A stretch of DNA of 64,000 nucleotides from Achromobacter mucicolens. GTDB lineage: Bacteria > Pseudomonadota > Gammaproteobacteria > Burkholderiales > Burkholderiaceae_B. Below, one piece after another: positions 17,748 through 26,179 of the stretch (positions are counted from its first letter, which is position 1; each line of letters begins with the position of its first letter). The stretch spans positions 1 to 64,000 of the forward strand of contig NZ_CADIJP010000023.1 in NCBI RefSeq assembly GCF_902859725.1, given 5' to 3'. The position numbers and the translations under genes were made by a program. The notes below the pieces were generated by a model. The model did not search any database. It was not told the origin of the DNA and saw nothing but the letters and a program-made list of their open reading frames with translations.

Positions 17748-18845
17748 ATGCAACGCCGCGCGTTTCTGAAGCAAACCGCCTTGGGCGCCGCCGCGGGCAG
17801 CGCCGTGCTGGCGGCCCCCGCGATTGCGCAGGAAGCTCCCAACCTCACCTGGCGGCTGGCTTCGGATTTTCCGGCCGACGCGGCCACGCTGTTCGCGGGC
17901 GCGACCGACGTCGCGCGTTGTGTGGCCGAGGTCACGGCGGGGCGCTTCACCATCGAAATATCCGCCGCCGGCCAGCTGTTCCAGTCGGGTCAGGCGCTGG
18001 AGGCCGTGCAGCACCGCATCGTCGAATGCGGCCACGCGGCGTCGGCCCGCTACTTCGGCACCGATCCCGCGATTTGCTTTGACGGTGGCGTGCCATTCGG
18101 CCTGAATACCCGCCAGATGAACGCGTGGATGCGGCAGGGCGAGGGGCTGGCGCTGACCCGCGAAGCCTTTGGCAAGTATGGCATTCTGAACTTTCCGTGC
18201 GGCTATACCGGCGCGCAGATGGGCGGATGGTTTCGGGGCGAGATCAAGACCCTCGATGACCTGCGCGGACTCAAGGTGGCGGCTGACGGCTTTACGGGGC
18301 ACATCCTGTCGCGTCTGGGCGCCTCGCCGCTGGCAATTCCCGCTGGCGAACTGCATGCCGCGCTGGCAGAAGGCCTTGCGGACGGGGCCGTCACGATCGG
18401 ACCGTTCGAGGACGAACGCCTGGCGCTCTTTGACGTTGCGCGGAACTATTACTTTCCGGGCTGGTGGGCCGGTACGCAACAGTTGTCGCTGTATGTGAAC
18501 CAGGACGCCTTTGCGGAACTGCCCAAGTCATACCAGACCGCGCTGTCGCTGGCTTGCGCGGCGGCAAGCGAAAACATGATCGCAACCTTTGATGCCAACA
18601 ATCCGCAAGCGCTGCGCCGGCTGATGTCGCAAGGCGCGCAACTGAAGGCGTATTCCCGGCCGCTGCTGCAAGCCGCTCACGAAGCCACGGTGGCGGCCTG
18701 CAATGAATTGAGCGCCAAGGACGCGATGTTCAAGAAGCTCTACGACAGCATGCTGGCATTGCGTGGCAACCAGATCCCCTGGTTCCGCATGGCCGAGGGC
18801 AGCTTCGACAACATGATGGCCACGCTAGGTTCGACTGGCGCGTGA
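17748..18845 (+). CDS. TRAP transporter substrate-binding protein, orphan, Tat-exported
   Basis: 365 residues from ATG 17748, preceded by GGAGG 8 bp upstream. A twin-arginine leader (MQRRAFLKQTALGAAAG, cut after AIA) precedes a DctP-fold periplasmic domain with GQLFQSGQALEAVQ and GWWAGTQQLSLYVN. Length and Tat leader resemble the 2-oxo-acid-binding (TakP-like) branch. No DctQ/DctM membrane genes are next to it, so it must pair with distant components. Substrate is unknown; alpha-keto acid is a guess from the family. Confidence 0.85.
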   Translation: MQRRAFLKQTALGAAAGSAVLAAPAIAQEAPNLTWRLASDFPADAATLFAGATDVARCVAEVTAGRFTIEISAAGQLFQSGQALEAVQHRIVECGHAASARYFGTDPAICFDGGVPFGLNTRQMNAWMRQGEGLALTREAFGKYGILNFPCGYTGAQMGGWFRGEIKTLDDLRGLKVAADGFTGHILSRLGASPLAIPAGELHAALAEGLADGAVTIGPFEDERLALFDVARNYYFPGWWAGTQQLSLYVNQDAFAELPKSYQTALSLACAAASENMIATFDANNPQALRRLMSQGAQLKAYSRPLLQAAHEATVAACNELSAKDAMFKKLYDSMLALRGNQIPWFRMAEGSFDNMMATLGSTGA

Positions 18846-18913
18846 GACCGGCTTTTCGGTCCGGATATACTGATCCAGCCAGTCGCCGCGGGGCGACACT
18901 TCCAGAAAATGTC

Positions 18914-19579
18914 ATGCGTACACGCATAAAGATCTGCGGGCTGACCCGCGAAGAAGACGTCGAAGCCGCCGTTGCCGCCGGCGCCGACGCGATCGGATTT
19001 GTCTTCTATCCCAAGAGCAAGCGTTGCCTCACGCCCACGCGCGCCGCGCAGCTGCGCCGGATGGTGCCGGCGTTTGTCGACGTCGTCGCGCTCTTCGTGA
19101 ACGCGCAGGAAGAAGAGATCCGCACCGTGCTTGGTGAAGTGGGGCCCGAGCTGCTGCAGTTTCATGGTGACGAAACGCCGCTGGAATGTGCGCGCTACGG
19201 GCATCGCCATCTGCGGGCCTTCAGGGCCGGTGCGCCGGGCCTTGAAACGGCTGAGAGCCTTGCGGCCACGTGCCGCGCCTACGGAGAGGCGGCGGGCTGG
19301 TTGTTCGACAGCTATAGCGCCGGCTACGGCGGCAGCGGGCATGGATTCGACTACGCGTTGCTCGATGAAGTGCGGGCCGACCCGGTGTCCCGCCCCTTGA
19401 TCCTGTCCGGCGGACTGAACGCCGAAAACGTGGGTGCCGCCATCGAATTGGTGCGGCCTTGGGCGATCGATGTGAGTAGTGGCGTCGAAGTCGAGCAAGG
19501 AATAAAAAGTTCTGATAGAATCTCGTTCTTCGTTGCTGCGGCACATGACGCAGACACGAAGATGAAGGGCAAGAAGTAG
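18914..19579 (+). CDS. trpF: Phosphoribosylanthranilate isomerase
   Basis: 221 residues from ATG 18914. Amadori rearrangement of N-(5'-phosphoribosyl)anthranilate in tryptophan synthesis. Single-domain TIM barrel with catalytic Cys8 in KICGLTREED, the catalytic aspartate in WLFDSYSAGYGGSG and the phosphate-binding DVSSGVE near the end. An in-frame start 72 bp upstream lacks family support. A TATACT -10-like hexamer at 18866 may be its promoter. trpB and trpA, often directly downstream in proteobacteria, are not here: the next gene is a tRNA. Confidence 0.96.
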   Translation: MRTRIKICGLTREEDVEAAVAAGADAIGFVFYPKSKRCLTPTRAAQLRRMVPAFVDVVALFVNAQEEEIRTVLGEVGPELLQFHGDETPLECARYGHRHLRAFRAGAPGLETAESLAATCRAYGEAAGWLFDSYSAGYGGSGHGFDYALLDEVRADPVSRPLILSGGLNAENVGAAIELVRPWAIDVSSGVEVEQGIKSSDRISFFVAAAHDADTKMKGKK

Positions 19580-19737
19580 TGCTGTAAAGCGTGTGAAAAG
19601 ACCTTGGTTAATGCCAAAGCATTAATGCAAGATCAAATTTCAAACGTATTGCGCCAAGGTAAGTTTGGCAAAGCCGACAGGCAAAAGCTAAATCCTCCTG
19701 AACGCAATAAAAACTGCAAAAAATCTTCCAAGACGAT

Positions 19738-19766
19738 TTGCACAGTTTAAAAAAGCACTATATAAT
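19738..19766 (+). promoter_or_regulatory. Promoter of tRNA-Val(GAC)
   Basis: TTGCAC (19738-19743), 17-bp spacer, TATAAT (19761-19766), ending 13 bp before the tRNA. It lies in an AT-rich 200-bp stretch. The -10 is perfect. Confidence 0.85.
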
Positions 19767-19779
19767 TCTTCTTCTTTGC

Positions 19780-19856
19780 AGGCGGTTAGCTCAGCTGGTT
19801 AGAGCGCCACGTTGACATCGTGGAGGTCGTTGGTTCGATTCCAATACCGCCTACCA
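19780..19856 (+). tRNA. tRNA-Val (anticodon GAC)
   Basis: 77 nt. Acceptor stem AGGCGGT / ACCGCCT with encoded ACCA end, D-arm TAGCTCAGCTGGTTAGAGC, anticodon stem CCACG/CGTGG with loop TTGACAT (anticodon GAC at 19814-19816) and T-arm GGTTCGATTCC. It decodes GUC/GUU. Confidence 0.97.
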
Positions 19857-19902
19857 AATTCCTGCAAAGGTGTGTTCGATAGAGCTAGTCGAACGCAGAC
19901 CT

Positions 19903-19944
19903 AAAAAGCCGCGACAGTCTTATGACGTCGCGGCTTTTTGCTTT
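19903..19944 (+). terminator. Terminator after tRNA-Val
   Basis: 13-bp stem AAAAAGCCGCGAC / GTCGCGGCTTTTT (19903-19915, 19927-19939), followed by GCTTTT. It is symmetric with an A-run upstream, so it could work in both directions. Confidence 0.9.
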
Positions 19945-20056
19945 TCCTCGCGTCATTGCTGCGTTTGTATTTACTGCATTATCACCGCGTGGCGCGATTC
20001 CGGCATTTGATACCCGCGCCGCAATATTCCATCTTCTTCCATTCAAAAGCCCGCCC

Positions 20057-20770
20057 ATGCACTTCACCTTGAAGGCGTTCATTCTGGCGCAATTGTTGTG
20101 GTTGCCCGGCTGCGTGACCAAGGCGCCCGCGCAATCCGATGAGCGCAACGTCGAGGCGCCGATGTATGCGGGAAAGGACCGCCGCGCGGCCGCTGCCTTG
20201 CGCGCGGGCGATGAACAACAGGCCGCCGCGGCCGTGAAGATGTTTGGATCGCCTGCCGCGGCAGCGCAGGCGCGGGTCGAGCAGGGCTACCGGCTTTTTC
20301 GCGAAGACCGGCCGGGCCAGGCCATGCGGCAATTCAATCAGGCGTGGCTGCTCAATCCCGACAACCCCGAGGTGTACGCGGGTTTCGCGGTAGTGCTGGA
20401 AAGCCAGCGCAAGGTCTGCCAGGCGATGAGCATGATGGACCGCGCGATCAGCATGAATCCGCCGGCGTTTCGCGGCATTCATGCGGATGCCGGCCGGATC
20501 GCGGCGCGTTGCGCCGCCGAGGACAAGACGTTGCCCCCCGAAGCGCGTATCGCGGCGACGACGCGGTCCGATGAGTGGTACCGCAAGGGCGAGGCCGTCG
20601 AGCCCGACAAGGGCTATCTGTATGCCTCGTGGGCCACGGCCTATTACTGGCGTGGCCAGTACGCGGAAGCCTGGGCCATGATCCACAAGTCACGCGCCGC
20701 GGGCGGCAGTCCCGATGCGAAATTCGTCAGGATGCTGCGCGCAAGGATGCCGGAGCCCGCCGCGTCGTGA
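20057..20770 (+). CDS. TPR-repeat lipoprotein of unknown function
   Basis: 237 residues from ATG 20057. A lipoprotein signal (MHFTLKAFILAQLLWLPGC) has the lipobox LPGC, so it is probably an outer-membrane lipoprotein. The middle carries TPR-like helices (ARVEQGYRLFREDRPGQAMRQ, LNPDNPEVYAGFAVVLESQ). The start was chosen for the signal peptide; the frame is open further upstream into the tRNA terminator. No specific family or partner is recognised. Confidence 0.75.
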   Translation: MHFTLKAFILAQLLWLPGCVTKAPAQSDERNVEAPMYAGKDRRAAAALRAGDEQQAAAAVKMFGSPAAAAQARVEQGYRLFREDRPGQAMRQFNQAWLLNPDNPEVYAGFAVVLESQRKVCQAMSMMDRAISMNPPAFRGIHADAGRIAARCAAEDKTLPPEARIAATTRSDEWYRKGEAVEPDKGYLYASWATAYYWRGQYAEAWAMIHKSRAAGGSPDAKFVRMLRARMPEPAAS

Positions 20771-20834
20771 ATCAAGCGGCGCACAATGCCTGGCGGACTG
20801 CCGGCTGCCCATTTGCGATATCCTGCTCACCATC

Positions 20835-21230
20835 ATGATGAGAGCACTTTGGTTATGCCTGGGCTGCTTGATGCTGGCGCTGGGCGTCATCGGCGCCTTC
20901 TTGCCGGTGATGCCGACGACGATCTTCCTGATCCTGGCGGTGGCCTGCTTCTCGCGCTCGTCGCCCCGGCTTGAAAAATGGCTGCTGGATAGCCCGACAT
21001 ATGGTCCGTCGCTGCGCGCGTGGCGCGACGAGGGCGCGGTGTCGCGCAAAGGCAAGACGTATGCCAGCCTGGGCATGGCGGCAGGTTACGGGATCTTTTA
21101 CTGGAGCGCCCATCCCTCGCTGCCCCTGGCCATCGGCGTGGGCATTTTCTTTCTGGCCAGCGCGGCGTATGTGCTCAGCCGGCCCAGCCCCCGCGCGGGC
21201 GGCCCGGCCAGCAAGCCGCCGCGCGAGTAA
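20835..21230 (+). CDS. DUF454 (YbaN-family) inner-membrane protein
   Basis: 131 residues from the ATG pair at 20835/20838. Begins LGCLMLALGVIGAFLPVMPTT, the hallmark of DUF454, followed by ACFSRSSPRLEKWLLDSPTYGP and two further hydrophobic helices at about 80-115. The biochemical function of the family is unknown. It follows the TPR lipoprotein by 64 bp and may be co-transcribed. Its stop is 30 bp from the stop of the convergent dehydratase gene. Confidence 0.85.
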   Translation: MMRALWLCLGCLMLALGVIGAFLPVMPTTIFLILAVACFSRSSPRLEKWLLDSPTYGPSLRAWRDEGAVSRKGKTYASLGMAAGYGIFYWSAHPSLPLAIGVGIFFLASAAYVLSRPSPRAGGPASKPPRE

Positions 21231-21260
21231 GCCGCGCTCCAACACGCACCCCTCCCGGCC

Positions 21261-23042
21261 TCAGTGCGAATGCCGCGGATCCCCCCGCGTCTCCACCACT
21301 TTCAAATACAGCGTCGCCGCCTCCAGGCATCCGCCCGTGGAAAGCTGCCCGACGGTCTGCCGGTACAGTTCCTGCCAGGGCGTCTGCGATGGCGGCGCTT
21401 CGTACGGCGGCTCTTGGCGGCGCCGTTCCAGTTCCGCTTCGTCCACCTGCAACATGACCGACCGCTGGTTCAGGTCCACTCGGATCCGGTCGCCCGTACG
21501 CAGCAGCGCCAGTCCGCCGCCCACCGCGGCTTCGGGCGACATGTTCAGGATGGACGGGCTGGCCGAGGTGCCGCTCTGGCGGCCGTCGCCCAGACAGGGC
21601 AGGGAATCGATGCCGCGCTTGATGAGGTGCGACGGCGGCGCCATGTTCACGACTTCCGCGCTACCGGGGTAGCCCACGGTGCCGGCACCCCGGATCACCA
21701 GAATGCAGTGTTCGTCGATGTTGAGCGCCGGGTCTTCGATGCGGGCGTGATAGTCCTCCGGGCCTTCGAACACGATGGCGCGCGCGTCGAAGGCGTTTTC
21801 CGACCCCGGTTCGGACAGGTACGCCCGGCGAAAGGCTTCGCCCACGACCGACATCTTGATGATGGCGCTGTCAAAGAAGTTGCCCGACAGCACGATGAAG
21901 CCGGCGCGGTGCTTGAGCGGCGCGTCGCAGGTCCGGATGACGTCGGTATTGTGGGTTTTGGACGCCGTCGCAATTTCGCCGATGGTCTTGCCGGATACGG
22001 TTCGGCAGTCCGGATGCAGGCGGCCGGCTGCCTGCAGCTCATGCAGCACGGCGGGTACGCCTCCCGCGCGGTGAAAGCCTTCGCCCAGATGCTCGCCCGC
22101 CGGCACGCAGTTGACCAGCAGCGGCACGTCTTCGCCCAGCCGTTGCCAGTCGTCCAGGCCGAGGTCGACGCCCATGTGGCGCGCGATGGCAATCAGGTGC
22201 GGCGGGCAGTTGCTGGACGCGCCCAGCGCCGAGGCCACGACGATGGCGTTCTCGAACGCCTCGCGGGTCAGGATTTGAGATGGGCGCAGGTCTTCTCGCA
22301 CCATGTCGCAGATGCGCATGCCGGTGGCATAGGCCATCTGCCCACGCTCGCGATACGGCGCCGGAATGCTGGCGCAGGTGGGCAGCGACATGCCTAGCGC
22401 TTCGGCCAGCGAGTTCATCGACAGCGCGGTGCCCATGGTGTTGCAGTGGCCGATGGACGGCGACGATGCCGTGGCAAGCGTCATGAAACCTTCGTAATCC
22501 AGCTTGCCGGCCGCCATCAGGTTGCGCGCGTGCCAGATGACCGTGCCCGAGCCCACGCGCTGGCCCTCATGCCAGCCGTCCAGCATGGGACCGCCGGACA
22601 GCACGATGGCGGGAATGTCCACGGTCGCCGCCGCCATCAGGCACGCGGGCGTGGTCTTGTCACATCCCGTGGTCAGCACCACGCCATCCAGCGGATAGCC
22701 GTGCAGGATCTCCACCAGGCCCAGATACGCCAGGTTGCGGTCCAAGGCCGCCGTGGGCCGCCTTCCCTGTTCGGCCAGCGGGTGCACCGGGAACTCCATC
22801 GGAATGCCGCCGGCGTCGCGGATGCCCGCCTTGATGCGTTCAGCCAGCGCCAGATGGTGGCGATTGCAGGGCGCCAGGTCGCTGCCTGTCTGCGCGATAC
22901 CGATGATCGGCCGCCCGGACTGCAGTTCCTGGCGCGTCAGGCCATAGTTGAGATAGCGCTCGACGTAGATCGCCGTCATGTCGGCGTGCGAGGGATCGTC
23001 GAACCATTTCTGGCTGCGCAGTCGGCGGGGTGTCTGGGACAT
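21261..23042 (-). CDS. IlvD/EDD-family sugar-acid dehydratase, L-arabinonate dehydratase-like
   Basis: 593 residues from ATG 23042; an in-frame GTG/ATG extension to 23087 is less likely. Dehydrates aldonic acids to 2-keto-3-deoxy acids using a [2Fe-2S] cluster and Mg2+. Cluster ligands are Cys59 (LAPCNRHH), Cys127 (TTGCDKTT) and Cys200 (SIGHCNTMG). Metal ligands are Glu91, Asp128 and Lys129, and Ser480 is present. From memory these positions coincide exactly with those reported for the Rhizobium leguminosarum L-arabinonate dehydratase, which also supports the start chosen. Last gene of the dctQ-dctM-dctP-dehydratase set. The substrate could be another pentonate or hexonate. Confidence 0.88.
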   Translation of the reverse strand: MSQTPRRLRSQKWFDDPSHADMTAIYVERYLNYGLTRQELQSGRPIIGIAQTGSDLAPCNRHHLALAERIKAGIRDAGGIPMEFPVHPLAEQGRRPTAALDRNLAYLGLVEILHGYPLDGVVLTTGCDKTTPACLMAAATVDIPAIVLSGGPMLDGWHEGQRVGSGTVIWHARNLMAAGKLDYEGFMTLATASSPSIGHCNTMGTALSMNSLAEALGMSLPTCASIPAPYRERGQMAYATGMRICDMVREDLRPSQILTREAFENAIVVASALGASSNCPPHLIAIARHMGVDLGLDDWQRLGEDVPLLVNCVPAGEHLGEGFHRAGGVPAVLHELQAAGRLHPDCRTVSGKTIGEIATASKTHNTDVIRTCDAPLKHRAGFIVLSGNFFDSAIIKMSVVGEAFRRAYLSEPGSENAFDARAIVFEGPEDYHARIEDPALNIDEHCILVIRGAGTVGYPGSAEVVNMAPPSHLIKRGIDSLPCLGDGRQSGTSASPSILNMSPEAAVGGGLALLRTGDRIRVDLNQRSVMLQVDEAELERRRQEPPYEAPPSQTPWQELYRQTVGQLSTGGCLEAATLYLKVVETRGDPRHSH

Positions 23043-23072
23043 GGCTGTCTCGCTTTGCTTCGGTTGCATACA

Positions 23073-23099
23073 GGCCCGGACCCCCACGGGATCCGGGCC
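23073..23099 (-). other. Intercistronic hairpin between dctP-like and dehydratase genes
   Basis: 8-bp stem GGCCCGGA / TCCGGGCC (23073-23080, 23092-23099) just after the binding-protein stop, without a T-run. Such hairpins commonly stabilise binding-protein mRNA relative to downstream cistrons. Confidence 0.6.
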
Positions 23100-23106
23100 G
23101 ACACGG

Positions 23107-24123
23107 TTAGTTCCGCGCCTTCTGGATTTCGTCGTTCAACTGCTTGATCAGTTCCGGCCCGAGTTCCTGGGTGTACTTGTCGACCACGGGCTGCACCTTC
23201 TGGCGCATGCGGGCCACTTCCTCCGGCGAGACGGTGTTGATCTTCATGCCGTTCTTCTCGAGCGTGCCCATGGCCTTGGTGGAGTCGGCGCGGCTATCCT
23301 GCCGCTCGAAGTCGCGCGACGACGCGGCGGCCTGACGGATCAGCTTCTGTTCGTCGGGTGAGAGCGTGTCCCACCACTTCTTGGAGGCCATCACCACCCA
23401 CGGCGTGTAGACGTGGCGCGTGATGGTCAGGAAGGGCTGCACCTCGTAGAACTTGCTGCTCTGGATCGTGGTGATGGGGTTCTCCTGGCCGTCCACGGTG
23501 CGGGTTTCCAGCGCGGTGAACAATTCCGAGAACGGCATCGGCACGGCATTGGCGCCCAGCGTATTGAAGACGCCCAGCGCAATCTGGTTCTGCATGACGC
23601 GCAGCTTGATGCCCTGCAGGTCCTCGGCGCGCGTGATGGGACGCTTGGAGTTCGTCATGTTGCGAAAGCCGTTTTCCCAGTACACCAGGCCGACCAGTCC
23701 CTTGGCTTCCAGCTTCTTGAGCAGATCCTGTCCGAGCTGGCCGTCCAGCACCGCGTCGGCTTCCTTTTCGCTGTTGAAGAGGAAGGGCAGGTCAAACACG
23801 CCGAACTCCTTGACCATGCCGGCCAGCGGCGCGGTCGACCCCACCATCATTTCCTGCGCGCCGCCCACCAGCGCGCTCTGCATCTGCTCGTCCGAACCCA
23901 GGTTGGCCGAGCCAAACGTCTTCATCTTGAGTTTGCCGCCGCTGACTTTCTCCAGTTCCTGCGCCAGATGGCGGGCCGCGCGGCCCTGCACGCTTTCCTC
24001 GTTCAGCCCGTAGCCAAAGCGGATGAGGCGCGGCTTGACGTCCGCCGCCGCGGCCACCCCGGCGACGGTGCAGGACAGCACCGCCGCCAGGACAAGAACG
24101 CGGGTCTTCAATTGCTTGATCAT
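23107..24123 (-). CDS. TRAP transporter substrate-binding protein (DctP family)
   Basis: 338 residues. Sec signal peptide (MIKQLKTRVLVLAAVLSCTVAGVAAA). The family core GIKLRVMQNQIALGVFNTLG and PMPFSELFTALETRTVDGQE carries the arginine that binds the substrate carboxylate. GAGGAGA lies just upstream of ATG 24123. It delivers a sugar acid or other carboxylate to the DctQM membrane complex encoded immediately upstream. The neighbouring arabinonate-type dehydratase suggests an aldonate substrate. This is inference from context. Confidence 0.92.
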   Translation of the reverse strand: MIKQLKTRVLVLAAVLSCTVAGVAAAADVKPRLIRFGYGLNEESVQGRAARHLAQELEKVSGGKLKMKTFGSANLGSDEQMQSALVGGAQEMMVGSTAPLAGMVKEFGVFDLPFLFNSEKEADAVLDGQLGQDLLKKLEAKGLVGLVYWENGFRNMTNSKRPITRAEDLQGIKLRVMQNQIALGVFNTLGANAVPMPFSELFTALETRTVDGQENPITTIQSSKFYEVQPFLTITRHVYTPWVVMASKKWWDTLSPDEQKLIRQAAASSRDFERQDSRADSTKAMGTLEKNGMKINTVSPEEVARMRQKVQPVVDKYTQELGPELIKQLNDEIQKARN

Positions 24124-24154
24124 GGTGTTTCTCCTCGGGGGTTTGTAATTGCCG

Positions 24155-25435
24155 CTAGTGCATCCAGCGTGCGGGTACGGTGATCAGTTCGGGGAAGATC
24201 ACCAAAAGAACCAGCAGCAGCGTGTAGGCCACGACATAGCGCCACACCCCTCTGCAGATGGTTTCCATATTGATGCGGGCCACGCCGCACACGACGTTGA
24301 GCACCGTGCCGACCGGTGGCGTCAACAGGCCCACGCTGCCGACCATGACGAACATGACGCCGAAGTAGACGGGGTCGATGCCGGCCTTGGTGACGACGGG
24401 CATCAGCACGGGGCCGAGAATCAGGATGGTCGGCGTCAGGTCCATCACCGTGCCCACGAGCGTCAGCAGGATCAGCAGCGCGAACATCAGCAGCTTGGGC
24501 TGGTCCATGACCGGCTCCAGCAGGGCGATGAGATCCTGCGGCAGGTCCGCCAGCGTGATCATGTAGGACGACACCATGGCGGCCGCCACCAGGAACATGA
24601 CTACAGCCGTGGTGCGGGCGGCGTTGATGAAGAGCGGACCCAGGTCGCGCCAGCCGATCTCGCGGTACACGAAGATGCTGACCAGCAGCGCATACACGGC
24701 GGCGACGACCGCGGCTTCGGTTGGGGTGAAGATGCCGCCGCGCAGCCCGCCGATGATGATGACTGGAAGGAACAGCGCCCACAGCGATCCGCGCAGCGCT
24801 TTCAGACGGTTGGACCACGGCTCGCGCGGCGAGGGCGTGATGCTGCCGTGCTTGCGCGCCACCCACGTCCATACCGCCACCAGCGTCAACCCCATCATGA
24901 GGCCCGGCGCGATGCCGGCGAAGAACAGCTTGGTGATCGACACATTGGTGGCGACGCCGAAGATGATGAACGAGATCGACGGCGGAATGATGGGCGCGAT
25001 GATGCCGCCCGATGCGATCAGGCCCGAGGCCTGGCCCGCGTCATAGCCTTTTTCGCGCAGCATGGGGATCAGCAGCGATCCCAGCGCCGCGGCGTCGGCC
25101 ACGGCCGAGCCCGACAGCGATGCCAGCAGCACGCTGGCGAAGATGGCCACGTAACCCAGGCCGCCCTGGATGTGGCCCACAAACGTGTTGGCCAGGTGAA
25201 CGATGCGGCGCGAGATGCCGCCGGCATTCATCAATTCGCCGGCCAGCATGAAGAGCGGCACTGCCATCAGCGTAAAGCTGTTGGCCCCGGACAGCATGTT
25301 CTGGGCAAGAAGCTGGGTGTCGTAGAAATCCAGCTGGAACATCATGACGATCGCGCTGATGATGAGCGCGAAGGCGATCGGCAGGCCCAGGGCAATCAGC
25401 CCCAGCAGCACGACTAGGAAGACGGTCAGGATCAT
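24155..25435 (-). CDS. TRAP transporter large permease (DctM family)
   Basis: 426 residues with about twelve hydrophobic segments; starts MILTVFLVVLLGLIALGLPI. Typical DctM features are GNSFTLMAVPLFMLAGELM-like (here ANSFTLMAVPLFMLAGEL) and PSISFIIFGVATNVSITKLF. Na+-driven transport channel of the tripartite system, inner membrane. It sits between dctQ (56 bp upstream) and dctP (31 bp downstream) on the same strand. Confidence 0.95.
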   Translation of the reverse strand: MILTVFLVVLLGLIALGLPIAFALIISAIVMMFQLDFYDTQLLAQNMLSGANSFTLMAVPLFMLAGELMNAGGISRRIVHLANTFVGHIQGGLGYVAIFASVLLASLSGSAVADAAALGSLLIPMLREKGYDAGQASGLIASGGIIAPIIPPSISFIIFGVATNVSITKLFFAGIAPGLMMGLTLVAVWTWVARKHGSITPSPREPWSNRLKALRGSLWALFLPVIIIGGLRGGIFTPTEAAVVAAVYALLVSIFVYREIGWRDLGPLFINAARTTAVVMFLVAAAMVSSYMITLADLPQDLIALLEPVMDQPKLLMFALLILLTLVGTVMDLTPTILILGPVLMPVVTKAGIDPVYFGVMFVMVGSVGLLTPPVGTVLNVVCGVARINMETICRGVWRYVVAYTLLLVLLVIFPELITVPARWMH

Positions 25436-25491
25436 TGCGGGTATCCGGGCGGATGGGTGTGGGGCGCTTGTTGGGGCGGGTGAGGTCCGGA

Positions 25492-26049
25492 TCAGACCAG
25501 CGGGTCTTCCGGACTGGATTCCGCCGGCAGCGGGCCGCCCGCAATCACGCGGACCAGGTCGACGACGGTCAGGATGCCCATTGCCACCGCGGCGTACAGC
25601 CCTGCGGCGTTGAACACGGCCTGGGGCATGCCGGTGACAGGCAATACGGTGTCAAGCCCGATGACCGTCTGGACCCAGCTGCCTTCGGCCATCAGCCACA
25701 GCACCCACAGGATCATCAGCTGGCAGGCAATATGCGACACCCGGCGCGCGCCCGGGCCAAAGCGTTCCACCAGCATGGTCACGCCGATGTGCTGGTGCTC
25801 GCGCAGCGCAATCACCGAACCCAGGAAAATCATCCAGACGAACGCCAGGCGCGAGACCTCGTCCGAGACGTTGATGCCGGAGTTAAAGAGATAGCGCAGC
25901 GCCACGTTGCCGAACAGCAGCACGACCATGATGACCAGACAGGCGACCATCAGCCAGGTCTGTAGCGCAAAACACCAGTCCGCGGCGCGGGCCAGCGGCG
26001 AGCGGCCCGGACGCGATGGTCCCGGCCGCCCCATGGGGGAAGCTTGCAT
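25492..26049 (-). CDS. TRAP transporter small permease (DctQ family)
   Basis: 185 residues with four membrane helices (about 28-50, 65-82, 105-125, 145-165). Contains the DctQ-type NVALRYLFNSGINVSDEVSR and VWMIFLGSVIALREHQHIG. AGGAGA precedes ATG 26049. First gene of the transporter operon, divergent from the LacI-family repressor, with the operator palindrome at 26101 in between. Confidence 0.93.
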   Translation of the reverse strand: MQASPMGRPGPSRPGRSPLARAADWCFALQTWLMVACLVIMVVLLFGNVALRYLFNSGINVSDEVSRLAFVWMIFLGSVIALREHQHIGVTMLVERFGPGARRVSHIACQLMILWVLWLMAEGSWVQTVIGLDTVLPVTGMPQAVFNAAGLYAAVAMGILTVVDLVRVIAGGPLPAESSPEDPLV

Positions 26050-26100
26050 GTTTGTCTCCTCTCCGTTGGCCGGAATTTTTTTAGAGGTTTGATGCGGATC

Positions 26101-26116
26101 ATGTTAGCGCTAACAT
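26101..26116. promoter_or_regulatory. LacI/GntR-type operator
   Basis: ATGTTAGCGCTAACAT, a perfect 16-bp palindrome in the divergent region 26050-26179. It matches the GntR/IdnR (LacI family) consensus ATGTTA-N4-TAACAT of enterobacterial gluconate regulons. It is very likely the binding site of the adjacent repressor, controlling both the TRAP/dehydratase operon and the repressor gene. Confidence 0.88.
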
Positions 26117-26179
26117 TTTTGCTTTGGCAAGCCCCTTTTTTTCGGTCAGACTACGCGCTTGCATTCACCGCGAGGGTCC

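Noticed and set aside
15038-17953. 971-codon minus-strand frame, and a second-frame plus ORF, across the fimV repeat
   Set aside because: Both are products of the 18-bp repeat being open in several frames; the FimV frame has signal peptide, LysM and membrane helix.
19625-19750. 41-codon ORF in the AT-rich gap before tRNA-Val
   Set aside because: Lysine-rich, no Shine-Dalgarno, and it overlaps the tRNA promoter; no family resemblance.
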